DNA of 57,572 nt, taken from contig JBJELD010000044.1 in assembly GCA_051878975.1 (NCBI GenBank), forward strand, positions 1-57,572. Reading direction: 5' to 3'. Origin of the DNA: Caccovicinus sp051878975 (lineage in GTDB: Bacteria > Bacillota > Clostridia > Lachnospirales > Lachnospiraceae). Below are positions 24,316-33,260 of this stretch, piece after piece. The first letter of the stretch is position 1. Every line of letters begins with the position of its first letter. The position numbers and the translations under genes are program-made. The notes below the pieces were generated by a model that was not told the origin of the DNA, did no database searches, and saw nothing but the letters and a program-made list of their open reading frames with translations.

Positions 24316-25143
24316 TTATTCCTTCTGCTGCGGATCGGATTCCCTTTCCTCCAGTTCTTCCAGCTTCTGCTCCCAATTCTCCTTGATGCCGCGCATTCTG
24401 CGGAAATAGGAGCTCATCTCATCCGCCATTCCTGACAGACGATTTAAAAGCGTTGAAAAATCCTTCAGCATGGCGTCATTGGTAAAGTACGGGTACACAA
24501 TGTCATGGTCAATCTCGCTCCAGCCTTCCTCAAACAGCGTTCTTCCCTGAATCTCTACATAATATCCCTTATACTTGATAATATAATGCAGCGACCGGTA
24601 AATTCCGTCAGAGCGGATCTCAATCAGCTTCTCATCATAGATCCGGCTGTCCCCGTTTCTCCGGTATACCTTCGGGCGCTCTGCAATATAATAATGACTT
24701 TCATCCTCGTCAAAATCTGCAATCCGGTCCTCCACATAAAGAGCCGGGTCATTCTCAAATACGGTAGTAATGTACCGGTGAAAATAGATCCAGTCCTCCC
24801 GGTAAAGAAAGAATACACGGATACCGATCAGATCCGTAATATATTTGTAGTAATTAGTATGATCCAGCTGCGCGAACCGTTCATATTGTTCATTCCGTTT
24901 CCGGATGATCTTTTCCAGGAGATGGCCTGGATTTTTAGTCCGATAACGATAGGAATGTATGCCGGCCCGTTCAATGTCGTAAAGATAATCGTCTACAAAA
25001 TCCTTGCCGATATCCCGCAGTTTTCCTTCCCTTGCACAGTAGTCCGCCTGTACTGCCATCAGTTCCTCCCAGCTGATGCCTGCAGCTTCAAAGGTCTCTG
25101 GTTCAATATTGTACTGTTTTAAAAATACTTCTTTTTTTAACAT
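24316..25143 (-). CDS. RelA/SpoT-domain (p)ppGpp synthetase-like protein
   Basis: Single-domain nucleotide pyrophosphokinase-like protein of 275 aa, lacking the HD hydrolase and TGS/ACT regions of long RelA. The synthetase fold is seen in DLIGIRVFFLYREDW, SDGIYRSLHYIIKYKG and VEIQGRTLFEEGWSEIDH. It should therefore be a small alarmone synthetase-like protein; whether it makes (p)ppGpp is not shown. A coiled, Glu-rich tail (about 245-275) follows. It starts 22 nt after folD and ends at a strong terminator, so it belongs to the fchA-folD transcript. Confidence 0.85.
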   Translation of the reverse strand: MLKKEVFLKQYNIEPETFEAAGISWEELMAVQADYCAREGKLRDIGKDFVDDYLYDIERAGIHSYRYRTKNPGHLLEKIIRKRNEQYERFAQLDHTNYYKYITDLIGIRVFFLYREDWIYFHRYITTVFENDPALYVEDRIADFDEDESHYYIAERPKVYRRNGDSRIYDEKLIEIRSDGIYRSLHYIIKYKGYYVEIQGRTLFEEGWSEIDHDIVYPYFTNDAMLKDFSTLLNRLSGMADEMSSYFRRMRGIKENWEQKLEELEERESDPQQKE

Positions 25144-25165
25144 CCTCCGTATGCTCCGCCTTTAC

Positions 25166-26011
25166 TTATTCCAAGAGAGCTGCCTTTACCAGATGCTTGG
25201 CAAGCACCGCCGTGGTCACCGCCCCGACACCGCCCGGCACCGGCGTAGCCATGGAAGCCTTCTCCTGAATCGAATCAAAATCCACATCTCCGCACAGCTT
25301 TCCGTTCTCATCAACGTTAATACCCACATCGACCACTACGGCATCCTGACCGACGTAATCCCCGTTCAGCATCTTCGCCCTTCCGGCTGCCGCCACCAGA
25401 ATCTCTGCATTCCGGCATGTGCCCTTTAAATCCGCAGTTCTGGTATGGCAGATCGTCACCGTCGCATTTTCCTTCAGCATCAGCATGGACAACGGCTTCC
25501 CTACCACCATGCTTCGTCCTACTACAGTCACCCTCTTTCCGGTAATCGGAACCGCATTCGCCTTTAATACTTCAATGACAGCCTCCGCCGTACAGGGCGC
25601 AAATCCGGTTTCGTCCCCTGCAAACACCTTGGCAATGTTTTCGGGAGAAATGCCGTCCAGATCCTTCTTGGGATCGATCTTTTTCTCGATGCTCTTTTCG
25701 TCAATCTGTCCGGGAAGCGGTCTTAAAAGCAAAATCCCCGTAACCTCCGGATCTGCATTGATTTTTCCGAAAGCCTCCTGGAACTCCTCATTCCCGATCT
25801 CCTCCGGAAAAACGTAGGACGCGGTCAGAAGACCAAAATTCTCCAGCTTCTTTTTAGCTCCCCGCTCATAGGAAAGATCATCCGGCTTCTCTCCGACCCG
25901 GATGATGGCAAGCTTCGGCACAGGCGCTCCCTGCGCTTCCAGCTTCTTCAGCCCCTCTGCCACCTGCTCCTTGATTTTTGCTGAAACTACTGCTCCCTTT
26001 AATGTAATCAT
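25166..26011 (-). CDS. folD: FolD-family methylene-tetrahydrofolate dehydrogenase, cyclohydrolase residues changed
   Basis: FolD interconverts methylene-, methenyl- and formyl-tetrahydrofolate. The 281-aa protein is full length, with the NAD(P)-binding GRSMVVGKP and the C-terminal TPVPGGVGAVTTA. An ungapped comparison from VGEKPDD onward keeps the active-site Tyr (Tyr48) and Asp (Asp118), but the catalytic Lys position (E. coli Lys54) is Ala52 and the Gln position (E. coli Gln98) is Leu95. These residues are needed for the cyclohydrolase step, so it may be mainly a dehydrogenase. fchA lies 18 nt upstream. Confidence 0.9.
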   Translation of the reverse strand: MITLKGAVVSAKIKEQVAEGLKKLEAQGAPVPKLAIIRVGEKPDDLSYERGAKKKLENFGLLTASYVFPEEIGNEEFQEAFGKINADPEVTGILLLRPLPGQIDEKSIEKKIDPKKDLDGISPENIAKVFAGDETGFAPCTAEAVIEVLKANAVPITGKRVTVVGRSMVVGKPLSMLMLKENATVTICHTRTADLKGTCRNAEILVAAAGRAKMLNGDYVGQDAVVVDVGINVDENGKLCGDVDFDSIQEKASMATPVPGGVGAVTTAVLAKHLVKAALLE

Positions 26012-26029
26012 CGGTCTGTCCTTCTTTCT

Positions 26030-26656
26030 TTATCTCAGTTTGTTCCGCACCAGCGCGTAAATGTCATCGGCTTTTCTGGTTCCCTCTTCTGCCATCTGAT
26101 CCGCATAAGCATTCAGTTCTTCTGCTTTTTCCCGATTTTTCATGGATTTTGTATTAATGTATACGTTCATCACCGCGCCCAGAAGCGCTGCGCGTGTAAA
26201 CTGAACGCCGACGCCCACATCGCTGACCGCCATCCGGCTTCCTTTTTCTGCCAGCTCCCTGAGAATGTCCAGCATCTCCCCGGCTTTTTCCATAATCTGA
26301 ATCGGCACCAGGCTGGCCTGAAGAAGATTTTCTTCCATCACACGGTCCTTATATGCCCGCTCCTCTTCGGTTGCATGAGGCAGGCCGTAGGAAGCCGCCA
26401 GCGGCGCAAAAACTCTTGCATCCTCATCCGCCAGATTCACAAAATCCTGCTGCAGCGTCTCCATCTGCTCCAGCAAAATCCGGATGTCTCCCTCCACATC
26501 CACATATTTTTTCTTTCCAATCGTCAGATTGGCTACCATCTGTCCAAGTGCATTTCCCATGGCTCCGCCCAGCGCAGATGCACCGCCTCCGCCCGGCACG
26601 GCTGCCTTTGAAGACAGTGCTGCGAAAAATTCCCGTAATGTATTCTGCTCAATCAT
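26030..26656 (-). CDS. fchA: cyclodeaminase/cyclohydrolase family protein (FchA-like)
   Basis: Family of formimino-THF cyclodeaminases and methenyl-THF cyclohydrolases. The 208-aa helical protein has the PGGGGASALGGAMGNALGQMVANLT segment typical of this family (positions about 21-45). The neighbouring FolD seems to lack cyclohydrolase residues, so FchA may hydrolyse methenyl-THF to formyl-THF; no histidine degradation genes are visible to suggest a formimino role. AAAGGAG precedes the ATG. A candidate -10 TACAAT lies at 26690-26695 on the minus strand. Confidence 0.88.
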   Translation of the reverse strand: MIEQNTLREFFAALSSKAAVPGGGGASALGGAMGNALGQMVANLTIGKKKYVDVEGDIRILLEQMETLQQDFVNLADEDARVFAPLAASYGLPHATEEERAYKDRVMEENLLQASLVPIQIMEKAGEMLDILRELAEKGSRMAVSDVGVGVQFTRAALLGAVMNVYINTKSMKNREKAEELNAYADQMAEEGTRKADDIYALVRNKLR

Positions 26657-26733
26657 GCTGTTCTCCTTTCTGCCTCGTCTGTGTAAATAATTGTATTTAT
26701 CTTAGCACAGAACCGAAAGCACAGCAAGGAAAA

Positions 26734-27474
26734 TCATTCAAACCGCACAATCTCCTTCTTCAGCCTTTTCATAATTTTTTTCTCCAGCCGGGAGATATAG
26801 GACTGTGAAATTCCCATCAGATCCGCCACTTCCTTCTGCGTCATCTCCGTTCCCTCCTCATTGGTCAGCCCGAACCGCAGCTCCACGATTTTTCTCTCCC
26901 TCGGGTTCAGGCGCCGGATAGCCGCATTCAGCAGACCGCGTTCTGTCTCATTCTCCAGGTCCTTATAAATGACATCCTCGTCCGTTCCCAGGATATCGGA
27001 AAGCAGCAGTTCATTTCCGTCCCAGTCCACATTCAGCGGCTCATCAATGGAAACCTCCAGCTTGGTCTTGCTGTTCCGCCTCAGATACATGAGGATCTCA
27101 TTTTCAATGCAGCGGGAGGCGTAGGTGGCCAGTTTGATGTTTTTCTCCGGATTAAAGGTGTTGATCGCCTTGATCAGACCGATGGTTCCCACTGAGATCA
27201 GATCTTCCACTCCTACTGCCGTATTGTCAAATTTCTTTGCTATGTACACCACCAGCCGCAGATTGTGCTCAATCAGGCTGGATCTGGCTTCCTTTTCCTC
27301 CGGTCCTCCCAGCTTTCCGATCATTTCCTGCTCCATCTCACTGTTTAAAGGAGCCGGAAGAATATCAGCTCCTCCTATGTAATGGATCTCCCCTTCCTTC
27401 TGCATCAGCATGGTACAGAAGGTCGGCCTGGTCTTGAACTGAAAACGATTTGGTACGGAAACTTTTAATATCAT
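26734..27474 (-). CDS. sigE: RNA polymerase sporulation sigma factor sigma-E
   Basis: Mother-cell early sigma factor, made as an inactive precursor. The 246-aa protein has an N-terminal pro-region (about 1-30) ending near IHYIGGADILPAP, where SpoIIGA cleavage is expected, then regions 2 (DLISVGTIGLIKAINTF) and 4 (MTQKEVADLMGISQSYISRLE). GGAGGAG lies before the ATG at 27474. It follows spoIIGA by 50 nt. sigG, which often comes next, is not present; fchA follows instead. Confidence 0.96.
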   Translation of the reverse strand: MILKVSVPNRFQFKTRPTFCTMLMQKEGEIHYIGGADILPAPLNSEMEQEMIGKLGGPEEKEARSSLIEHNLRLVVYIAKKFDNTAVGVEDLISVGTIGLIKAINTFNPEKNIKLATYASRCIENEILMYLRRNSKTKLEVSIDEPLNVDWDGNELLLSDILGTDEDVIYKDLENETERGLLNAAIRRLNPRERKIVELRFGLTNEEGTEMTQKEVADLMGISQSYISRLEKKIMKRLKKEIVRFE

Positions 27475-27524
27475 GAAACTCCTCCTCCGGTCTTATCCGC
27501 ATTTTTTCTGATTCTCAATCGGCG

Positions 27525-28361
27525 CTATTCATGCAGCAGCACCCGGCAGCCGTTTCTCATCTGCAGTGCTTTCGGGCTGGCCGCAACCAGCGGATGTTCG
27601 TACACCAGCCTTCGTCTGCCCTGTACCGCCTCCATCCGGTCCAAAGTAACGGCCTTCAGGGAGGAACCGCCTCCATCGATCGTTCGATAGGGAATCAGGC
27701 TGACTTTCTCCACCTTCGGGCAAACCGTTTCCAGAAGTACCCGGTCCGCCACATGGACCGGACGGCCCGTGACCGGCTCCTTCAGCCGGTTTCCGGTATC
27801 CAGAAATCCTTCTGCACAGACCTGTCTGCCCTGATGATACAGCGTCACCTGATAGCGGCAGGTCTGCTCCGCCGCTGCCTCATGCGTTTCTTTCCAGAGA
27901 ACGTGCACCGCCAGGCAGCCGCCGGCTAAAAAAAACAGCCAGGCCGCCAGATTCTGCATCCCGGCCTCCTGCGCCTGCCCGGAAAACGCCGCCCAGCCGG
28001 CCAGCCCGCATTCCAGAAGCCCTTCTGTCAGGGCGGCACCAAAAAAAAGACCCGCACCGGCTTTTATAAACTCCCGGATCCCGGACAGCCTGAAGGCACA
28101 CAGAAGCATTCCGCTGCCGATTCCGAGAACCGCTGTCAGCCACAGCAAAAGCCGCCAGATTCCTTTTGATAACCCGGACAGCTCCAGCCATAACAAAAGC
28201 CACTGAGCCAGGGCAGAAAAAATGGCGCCCGCAGCGCTTCCTGCAGCCAGCCGAAGCCGGCTGCCTTTTAACTTCAGAATCATTCTTAACAGCCAGAGGA
28301 GGAAAAAATCCATGAAGAAATTCACCAGAATCAGAACATCCAGATACAACGTAATTTCCAT
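27525..28361 (-). CDS. spoIIGA: pro-sigma-E processing peptidase SpoIIGA
   Basis: Membrane-embedded aspartic protease that activates sigma-E when the forespore signals through SpoIIR. The 278-aa protein has about five N-terminal membrane segments (1-155) and a soluble domain with the catalytic motif GFLDTGN (Asp188). The start at 28361 has GGGAGG about 9 nt upstream; a further in-frame codon at 28424 lies within the promoter. Confidence 0.95.
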   Translation of the reverse strand: MEITLYLDVLILVNFFMDFFLLWLLRMILKLKGSRLRLAAGSAAGAIFSALAQWLLLWLELSGLSKGIWRLLLWLTAVLGIGSGMLLCAFRLSGIREFIKAGAGLFFGAALTEGLLECGLAGWAAFSGQAQEAGMQNLAAWLFFLAGGCLAVHVLWKETHEAAAEQTCRYQVTLYHQGRQVCAEGFLDTGNRLKEPVTGRPVHVADRVLLETVCPKVEKVSLIPYRTIDGGGSSLKAVTLDRMEAVQGRRRLVYEHPLVAASPKALQMRNGCRVLLHE

Positions 28362-28391
28362 GAAAAAAAGTCCTCCCTGCCTATAACCATA

Positions 28392-28424
28392 ATTATAGAC
28401 AAAAAGGACTTCGAAGTCTGTCAA
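28392..28424 (-). promoter_or_regulatory. spoIIG promoter with long spacer and Spo0A-like boxes
   Basis: On the minus strand a perfect TTGACA (28419-28424) and a perfect TATAAT (28392-28397) are 21 nt apart. This long spacing recalls B. subtilis spoIIG, which needs Spo0A. TTTGACA (one mismatch to the reverse 0A box TTCGNCA) overlaps the -35 and a second TTCG-box lies 10 nt further in, inside the palindrome GACTTCGAAGTC. Confidence 0.7.
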
Positions 28425-28431
28425 ACGAAGG

Positions 28432-28453
28432 GATGAAAAACGCTTTTTTCATC
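28432..28453. repeat. AT-rich inverted repeat between ftsZ and the spoIIG promoter
   Basis: GATGAAAAA (28432-28440) pairs with TTTTTCATC (to 28453) around a 4-nt loop. It is a possible weak terminator for ftsZ, though no T-run follows beyond the stem. Confidence 0.45.
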
Positions 28454-28473
28454 GCCATATTTCGTCAAAAATA

Positions 28474-29667
28474 CTATCTTTTATTTTTTAAAAAATCCGG
28501 AATGTTAATCTGTACCTCCGGAGTTCTCGGGCGATACGCGGTCTGTGTCGGCGCCGTGTAGGAAGGTGTCGTATAAGAAGGAGCGGTAGCTGCTGCTTCC
28601 GGCGCCGCCTTCGGTGCAGCCTGCTTCGGTGCTGTGTAAGCCGGAGCGGTCTGCTTCTGAGCCGGCTTATAGCCAAATCCGCTCATAGCCTTCGCTACCG
28701 GAGTGTTGGCCGCGTTATGTGCATCCAGCCCGGTTGCAATGACGGTGATCGTCACCTCATCCTGTGCATTCTCATCGTACATCGCACCGAAGATGATGTT
28801 CGCATCATCACCAGTCAGCTCCTGAACATAGCTTGCTGCCTCGTTTGCCTCGATCAGGCTGATGTCACCGGAAATGTTGATAATCACATGCGTAGCACCT
28901 TCGATGGTGGTCTCCAGAAGCGGACTGGATACAGCCTGCTTCACTGCCTCGAGCGCCTTGTCATCTCCCTTCGCATAACCGATACCAATATGTGCGATGC
29001 CCTTGTCAGTCATAACCGTCTGAACATCTGCAAAATCCAGGTTGATCAGACCCGGTACGTTGATCAGGTCGGTGATTCCCTGAACCGCCTGCTGCAGCAC
29101 CTCGTCTGCCTTCTTTAAAGATTCCGGCATGGTGGTTCTCCGGTCTACAATCTCCAGAAGCTTGTCATTCGGGATTACGATCAGTGTATCTACACTTTCT
29201 CTTAAGCGTTCAATTCCGCGAAGCGCGTTATCCATACGGGTCTTTCCTTCAAAACGGAACGGCTTGGTCACAACGCCTACCGTCAGAATTCCCATGTCCT
29301 TTGCAATCTTCGCTACAACGGGAGCAGCTCCGGTTCCGGTGCCGCCGCCCATACCGCAGGTGACAAATACCATGTCGGCACCACGAAGCGCCTGTGCGAT
29401 CTCCTCGGAACTTTCCTCTGCTGCCTTCTCACCTACATCCGGTCTTGCGCCGGCGCCCTTGCCGCCGGTCAGCTTCTCGCCGATCTGCATGGTAGTCGGA
29501 GCCTGACAGGTAGACAGGACCTGCTTGTCCGTGTTAATGCCGATGAACTCGACACCGATGATATCCTCTTCCACCATCCGGTTTACCGCATTATTTCCTG
29601 CGCCGCCCACGCCTACTACAATAATGCGTGCTGCACTTTCTGACTCATTTATCTTAATTTCCAACAA
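28474..29667 (-). CDS. ftsZ: cell division protein FtsZ
   Basis: Tubulin-like GTPase that forms the division ring, including the asymmetric sporulation septum. The 397-aa protein has the GGGTGTG nucleotide motif at 107-113, the T7 loop (NLDFADVQTVM) and a variable linker rich in Ala, Pro and Thr (about 325-382) before the conserved C-terminal peptide (VQINIPDFLKNKR). The start is TTG at 29667, 8 nt after AAGGAGG; no ATG fits. It has its own promoter. Confidence 0.97.
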   Translation of the reverse strand: MLEIKINESESAARIIVVGVGGAGNNAVNRMVEEDIIGVEFIGINTDKQVLSTCQAPTTMQIGEKLTGGKGAGARPDVGEKAAEESSEEIAQALRGADMVFVTCGMGGGTGTGAAPVVAKIAKDMGILTVGVVTKPFRFEGKTRMDNALRGIERLRESVDTLIVIPNDKLLEIVDRRTTMPESLKKADEVLQQAVQGITDLINVPGLINLDFADVQTVMTDKGIAHIGIGYAKGDDKALEAVKQAVSSPLLETTIEGATHVIINISGDISLIEANEAASYVQELTGDDANIIFGAMYDENAQDEVTITVIATGLDAHNAANTPVAKAMSGFGYKPAQKQTAPAYTAPKQAAPKAAPEAAATAPSYTTPSYTAPTQTAYRPRTPEVQINIPDFLKNKR

Positions 29668-29753
29668 GATTGTTTCCTCCTTATTCTCCCTGTGTTCAGT
29701 TTTATTCCTCGGTAATTTATCGCCATTCGCATAGAAATTCTAGTCTAACTATT

Positions 29754-29782
29754 ATCATATTTGATTTTTTGAAAAAAGGCAA
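29754..29782 (-). promoter_or_regulatory. sigma-A promoter candidate for ftsZ
   Basis: In an AT-rich region on the minus strand, TTGCCT (29777-29782), 17 nt, TATGAT (29754-29759), about 87 nt before the ftsZ start. Confidence 0.6.
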
Positions 29783-29815
29783 CTATTTTTTTGATATATT
29801 TCTGGCAATAATCGC

Positions 29816-30547
29816 CTATTTTTTTATGAAAGAGTACCACATTCCGCTGTTTGTTTCATCGTAAGTGTCCAGATAAAGCGTTCCGGCAAGGCCGGCAAGC
29901 TCCGGAAGCATATCATGAAGCTCCGAGATTTTCCCGTTCATATCCTTGTTGCTTCCCAGGTAGACATCCACATCTCCGATCACCAGCGTGGCATTTCCAT
30001 GCGTATCATAGCGGATCTGATCTGCTTGAATCTCATAGATGGAAAGCACCTGCGTCAGGTTCATGATCTGCTCAAAAATTTGCTGATTTTCCACCGGCAG
30101 GGGCTGGTTCAGTACGATCTGTCCAAACTTCAGCCCCGTGACCCAGGGAACTCCCTCCAGACGGCTGCTGGTACTCTCTACAATGATGCCGTCCTTGTCA
30201 AAATACATGTAGCTGCTCATATAAGATACATATCCGACCACACTTTTCTCATACACGATCACTTCCACGCTGGAAGGACTCTGAAATGCAATTTTATAAT
30301 CCTCCACAAACGGAATCTGCTTGTGCGGCCGAAACTTGTTTTCATAATAGCAAAACAGGCTGTTCCGGTCCAGGCGTTTTTCAAACAGCAGGTCTTCGAT
30401 CTGCTCCGCCGAATATTTCCGGTTTCCGGTCACGGTCACGCTGGTAATGTTGACCGATACGACAGCCAGAACCAGCAGCAAAAACACGGCCAGCCCGATC
30501 CACAATCCGACATGACTCTTTTTTTCCTCGTCTTCTCTGTTGAACAT
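29816..30547 (-). CDS. ftsQ: cell division protein FtsQ/DivIB
   Basis: Bitopic divisome protein that works with FtsL and DivIC to control septal wall synthesis. The 243-aa protein has a short basic cytoplasmic head, one membrane segment (about 14-33), a POTRA domain (ITSVTVTGNRKYSAEQI onward) and the FtsQ/DivIB beta domain. AGGAGAG precedes the ATG. It is the last gene of the dcw block before the ftsZ promoter. Confidence 0.92.
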   Translation of the reverse strand: MFNREDEEKKSHVGLWIGLAVFLLLVLAVVSVNITSVTVTGNRKYSAEQIEDLLFEKRLDRNSLFCYYENKFRPHKQIPFVEDYKIAFQSPSSVEVIVYEKSVVGYVSYMSSYMYFDKDGIIVESTSSRLEGVPWVTGLKFGQIVLNQPLPVENQQIFEQIMNLTQVLSIYEIQADQIRYDTHGNATLVIGDVDVYLGSNKDMNGKISELHDMLPELAGLAGTLYLDTYDETNSGMWYSFIKK

Positions 30548-30579
30548 ATTCTCTCCTGTTGTATGCCGTTTTGGTTCTT

Positions 30580-31872
30580 CTACTCACGGATCAGGCGGAC
30601 ATTTCCGCCCAGCCCGCGCAGGTCCCGGCAGATATCTTCATAACCCCTCTCAATATGAATGCAGTCCAGAATCCGGGTTTCCCCTTCCGCAGCCAGCGCC
30701 GCGGCCGCCAGAGCCGCTCCGCCCCGCAGATCCCAGGCCCGCACTTTTGCGCCCCGCAGCCGGTCCCGGCCGCTGATCACTGCCTCCCGGCCGGACACCT
30801 CAATATCCGCCCCCATTTTCCACAGCTCGCCCACCGTCTTAAACCTGGCCTCAAATACATTTTCCGTCAGATGGCTGACGCCATCGGCCCGGCTGAGGAC
30901 CGCCAGCATGGGAGATTGCATATCCGTGGGGAATTCCGGATACGGCCCGGTGGAAAGTGATATGGCCCGCGGCCGTTTCTCCATCCGGATCGCAATGCCT
31001 CTGCTGATTTCTTTTTCTCCCGGTATCGGCCTTAAAACAGCACCGCAGGCGTTCAGCGCCCGGATAATCTCCTGCATGGATCCCCATGGTGCACCCAGAA
31101 GCTCCGCCTGCCCGCCGGCTGCCGTGACCGCTGCCAGATACGTCCCGGCTGCGATCCGGTCCCCCGGAATCTCAAATTCCGTCTCTCCGAGACGGTTCAC
31201 ACCCCGGATCTGGATCCGGTCAGTTCCGGCCCCGCAGATCCCGGCGCCCATCTGATTCAGAAGCCGGCACAGGCTCTGCACCTCCGGCTCCCTTGCCGCC
31301 CCCTCGATCACCGTTTCTCCCTCTGCCAGTACCGCTGCCAGAATGGCATTTTCCGTAGCGCCCACACTGGGAAACGGAAAACAGATCGTCTCTCCCCGCA
31401 GACCGGTCCGGTTATCCGGACCGCCTTGCGCAAGTGCCTCGATCCGGCCGTCTTCCTCGTTCACCTTTGCCCCCAGGCGGGAAAACGCAAGCAGATGCAG
31501 ATTGATCGGCCGGCTTCCGATCGAACAGCCGCCTGGATACCAGGTGACGGCTCTCCCCAGCCTGCCAAGCAGCGCTCCCATCACCAGAATGGAGGAGCGC
31601 ATCTTCCCCACATATTCCTGAGGAATCTCCCAGCTGCTCAGTCCGGAAGCATCCACAGTCAGGCTGTGCCCGTCCAGAACGCATCTGCATCCCAGTGATT
31701 TTAAAATTCCCATCATGCAGGTGACATCCTGTATGATGGGGACATTGGTAAATTTTACGGTTCCCTTCTGAAGGATAGAGGCTGCCAGCATCGGCAGCAC
31801 TCCATTTTTTGAACCCTGAATTTTTATCTCGCCTGATAACGGCCGGTAACCGCTGATGCGTATCTCCGACAA
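30580..31872 (-). CDS. murA: UDP-N-acetylglucosamine 1-carboxyvinyltransferase
   Basis: First committed step of peptidoglycan synthesis: transfers enolpyruvyl from PEP to UDP-GlcNAc. The 430-aa protein has Lys22-Asn23 (SKNG) and the active-site Cys116 in PGGCSIGSRP, so it should be fosfomycin-sensitive type. It starts with TTG at 31872, following GGAGGGG; the next downstream ATG would remove the catalytic Lys-Asn region. Position between ftsW and ftsQ fits a dcw gene. Confidence 0.94.
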   Translation of the reverse strand: MSEIRISGYRPLSGEIKIQGSKNGVLPMLAASILQKGTVKFTNVPIIQDVTCMMGILKSLGCRCVLDGHSLTVDASGLSSWEIPQEYVGKMRSSILVMGALLGRLGRAVTWYPGGCSIGSRPINLHLLAFSRLGAKVNEEDGRIEALAQGGPDNRTGLRGETICFPFPSVGATENAILAAVLAEGETVIEGAAREPEVQSLCRLLNQMGAGICGAGTDRIQIRGVNRLGETEFEIPGDRIAAGTYLAAVTAAGGQAELLGAPWGSMQEIIRALNACGAVLRPIPGEKEISRGIAIRMEKRPRAISLSTGPYPEFPTDMQSPMLAVLSRADGVSHLTENVFEARFKTVGELWKMGADIEVSGREAVISGRDRLRGAKVRAWDLRGGAALAAAALAAEGETRILDCIHIERGYEDICRDLRGLGGNVRLIRE

Positions 31873-31947
31873 GCAAGCTCCCCTCCAGAAAACATTCCAC
31901 TGTATGATACTATATGTAGGAACGCTTTTTTTAGAAAGTTGTCCGCG

Positions 31948-33246
31948 CTATTTCTGCAGGCGAATCTGGTTTGACACACTCAAAACCATTCCCATCTCCA
32001 TCATCAGAAACATGACGGAGGTGCCTCCATAGCTGATAAAGGGAAGCGTAATTCCCGTATTTGGAATCGTGTTGGTCACAACAGCAATATTCAGAATAAC
32101 CTGAATCGCAATATGCCCCATCACTCCCACTACCAGCATGGCCCCGAACAGGTCCGGCGCATTGCTGGCAATCAGCATAAACCGATAAATCATAAATAAA
32201 AAGATCAGGATAACGGAAATCGCTCCGAAAATTCCCAGTTCTTCGCAGATGATGGAAAATACCATATCATTCTGCGCTTCCGGCACAAAACCCAGCTTCT
32301 GAATGCTCTCGCCCAGGCCTTTTCCGACCAGACCGCCGGAGCCGATCGCATAAAGCCCCTGCAGTACCTGGTAACCGCCGTCCTGCGGATAAGCCTCCGG
32401 ATCCAGCCATACATGGATCCGGCTCAGCTGATAGCCCTGCACGATTCCGATACTCTCCAGCACCGTGGCGATAGGACCTGCAAAAGCCACAATGACCCCG
32501 ATTCCGGCCACACAGGCCGCAAAGGGAAGCTTCAGCTTGCTTGCCACAAACGCCATGACAAATGCAATACCCAGAATAATAATGCCGGAGCTTAAGTTGT
32601 TCTTTGCCACCAGTGCGGCAATCGGCACGGTGAGAAACACAATTTTGAGCAGGCCCTTGAAGGTATTGATCTGATTGCCCATCTGCGTGATCACCACCGC
32701 AATCAGCAGGATCAGCGCGATTTTTACCAGCTCGGTCGGCTGAAACTGAATCGGCCCCAGCGCCAGCCACCGCTTCTTTCCGTTCACCTGCTTGCCCAGC
32801 GGCGTCAGCATCACCATCAGCATCAGCACATAGGACAGTACGTAAGCCAGCATGGCAAACCGCGCAAAAAAGTGATAATCAATTTTCGAAATGACCAGCA
32901 TAACGAAAAATCCGCCCAGGGCAATGATACCCTGACGCTTCATAAAATACCCGGCATCATGAAACTTAATCTGCGCGGAATACGAACTGGAGCTATAGAT
33001 CATAACCAGGCCAAACACGGTCAGAAAAATGATGGTAAACAACAGGCTGTAATCATAAAACCGCCTGGTCTTCCCGCCTTTCTTTCCGGCTGTCGGCTGA
33101 GCGCTCCGGTACACCGGCGGACCAGGGCGTCCCTGCATCCGCTGTATCTGTGCTGTCTGCCGCACGTCCGGTCCTCGCTGAACCTGCTGCGGCCGCTGTC
33201 CGGACTTCTGCGCAGGCCTTCCTCCCGGCCTCTGCTGTTTTGCCAT
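31948..33246 (-). CDS. ftsW: FtsW/RodA/SpoVE family SEDS glycosyltransferase
   Basis: Polytopic peptidoglycan polymerase that partners with a class B PBP at the septum. The 432-aa protein has an unusual cytoplasmic head of about 60 residues rich in Gln, Pro, Arg and Gly, followed by about ten membrane segments; YSSSSYSAQ, WLALGPIQFQPTELVKIALI and the C-terminal PFISYGGTS are family signatures. GGAGGAG precedes the ATG at 33246. Given its place and the sporulating host, it could serve as FtsW, SpoVE or both. Confidence 0.94.
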   Translation of the reverse strand: MAKQQRPGGRPAQKSGQRPQQVQRGPDVRQTAQIQRMQGRPGPPVYRSAQPTAGKKGGKTRRFYDYSLLFTIIFLTVFGLVMIYSSSSYSAQIKFHDAGYFMKRQGIIALGGFFVMLVISKIDYHFFARFAMLAYVLSYVLMLMVMLTPLGKQVNGKKRWLALGPIQFQPTELVKIALILLIAVVITQMGNQINTFKGLLKIVFLTVPIAALVAKNNLSSGIIILGIAFVMAFVASKLKLPFAACVAGIGVIVAFAGPIATVLESIGIVQGYQLSRIHVWLDPEAYPQDGGYQVLQGLYAIGSGGLVGKGLGESIQKLGFVPEAQNDMVFSIICEELGIFGAISVILIFLFMIYRFMLIASNAPDLFGAMLVVGVMGHIAIQVILNIAVVTNTIPNTGITLPFISYGGTSVMFLMMEMGMVLSVSNQIRLQK

Positions 33247-33260
33247 GCAGTCTCCTCCTA

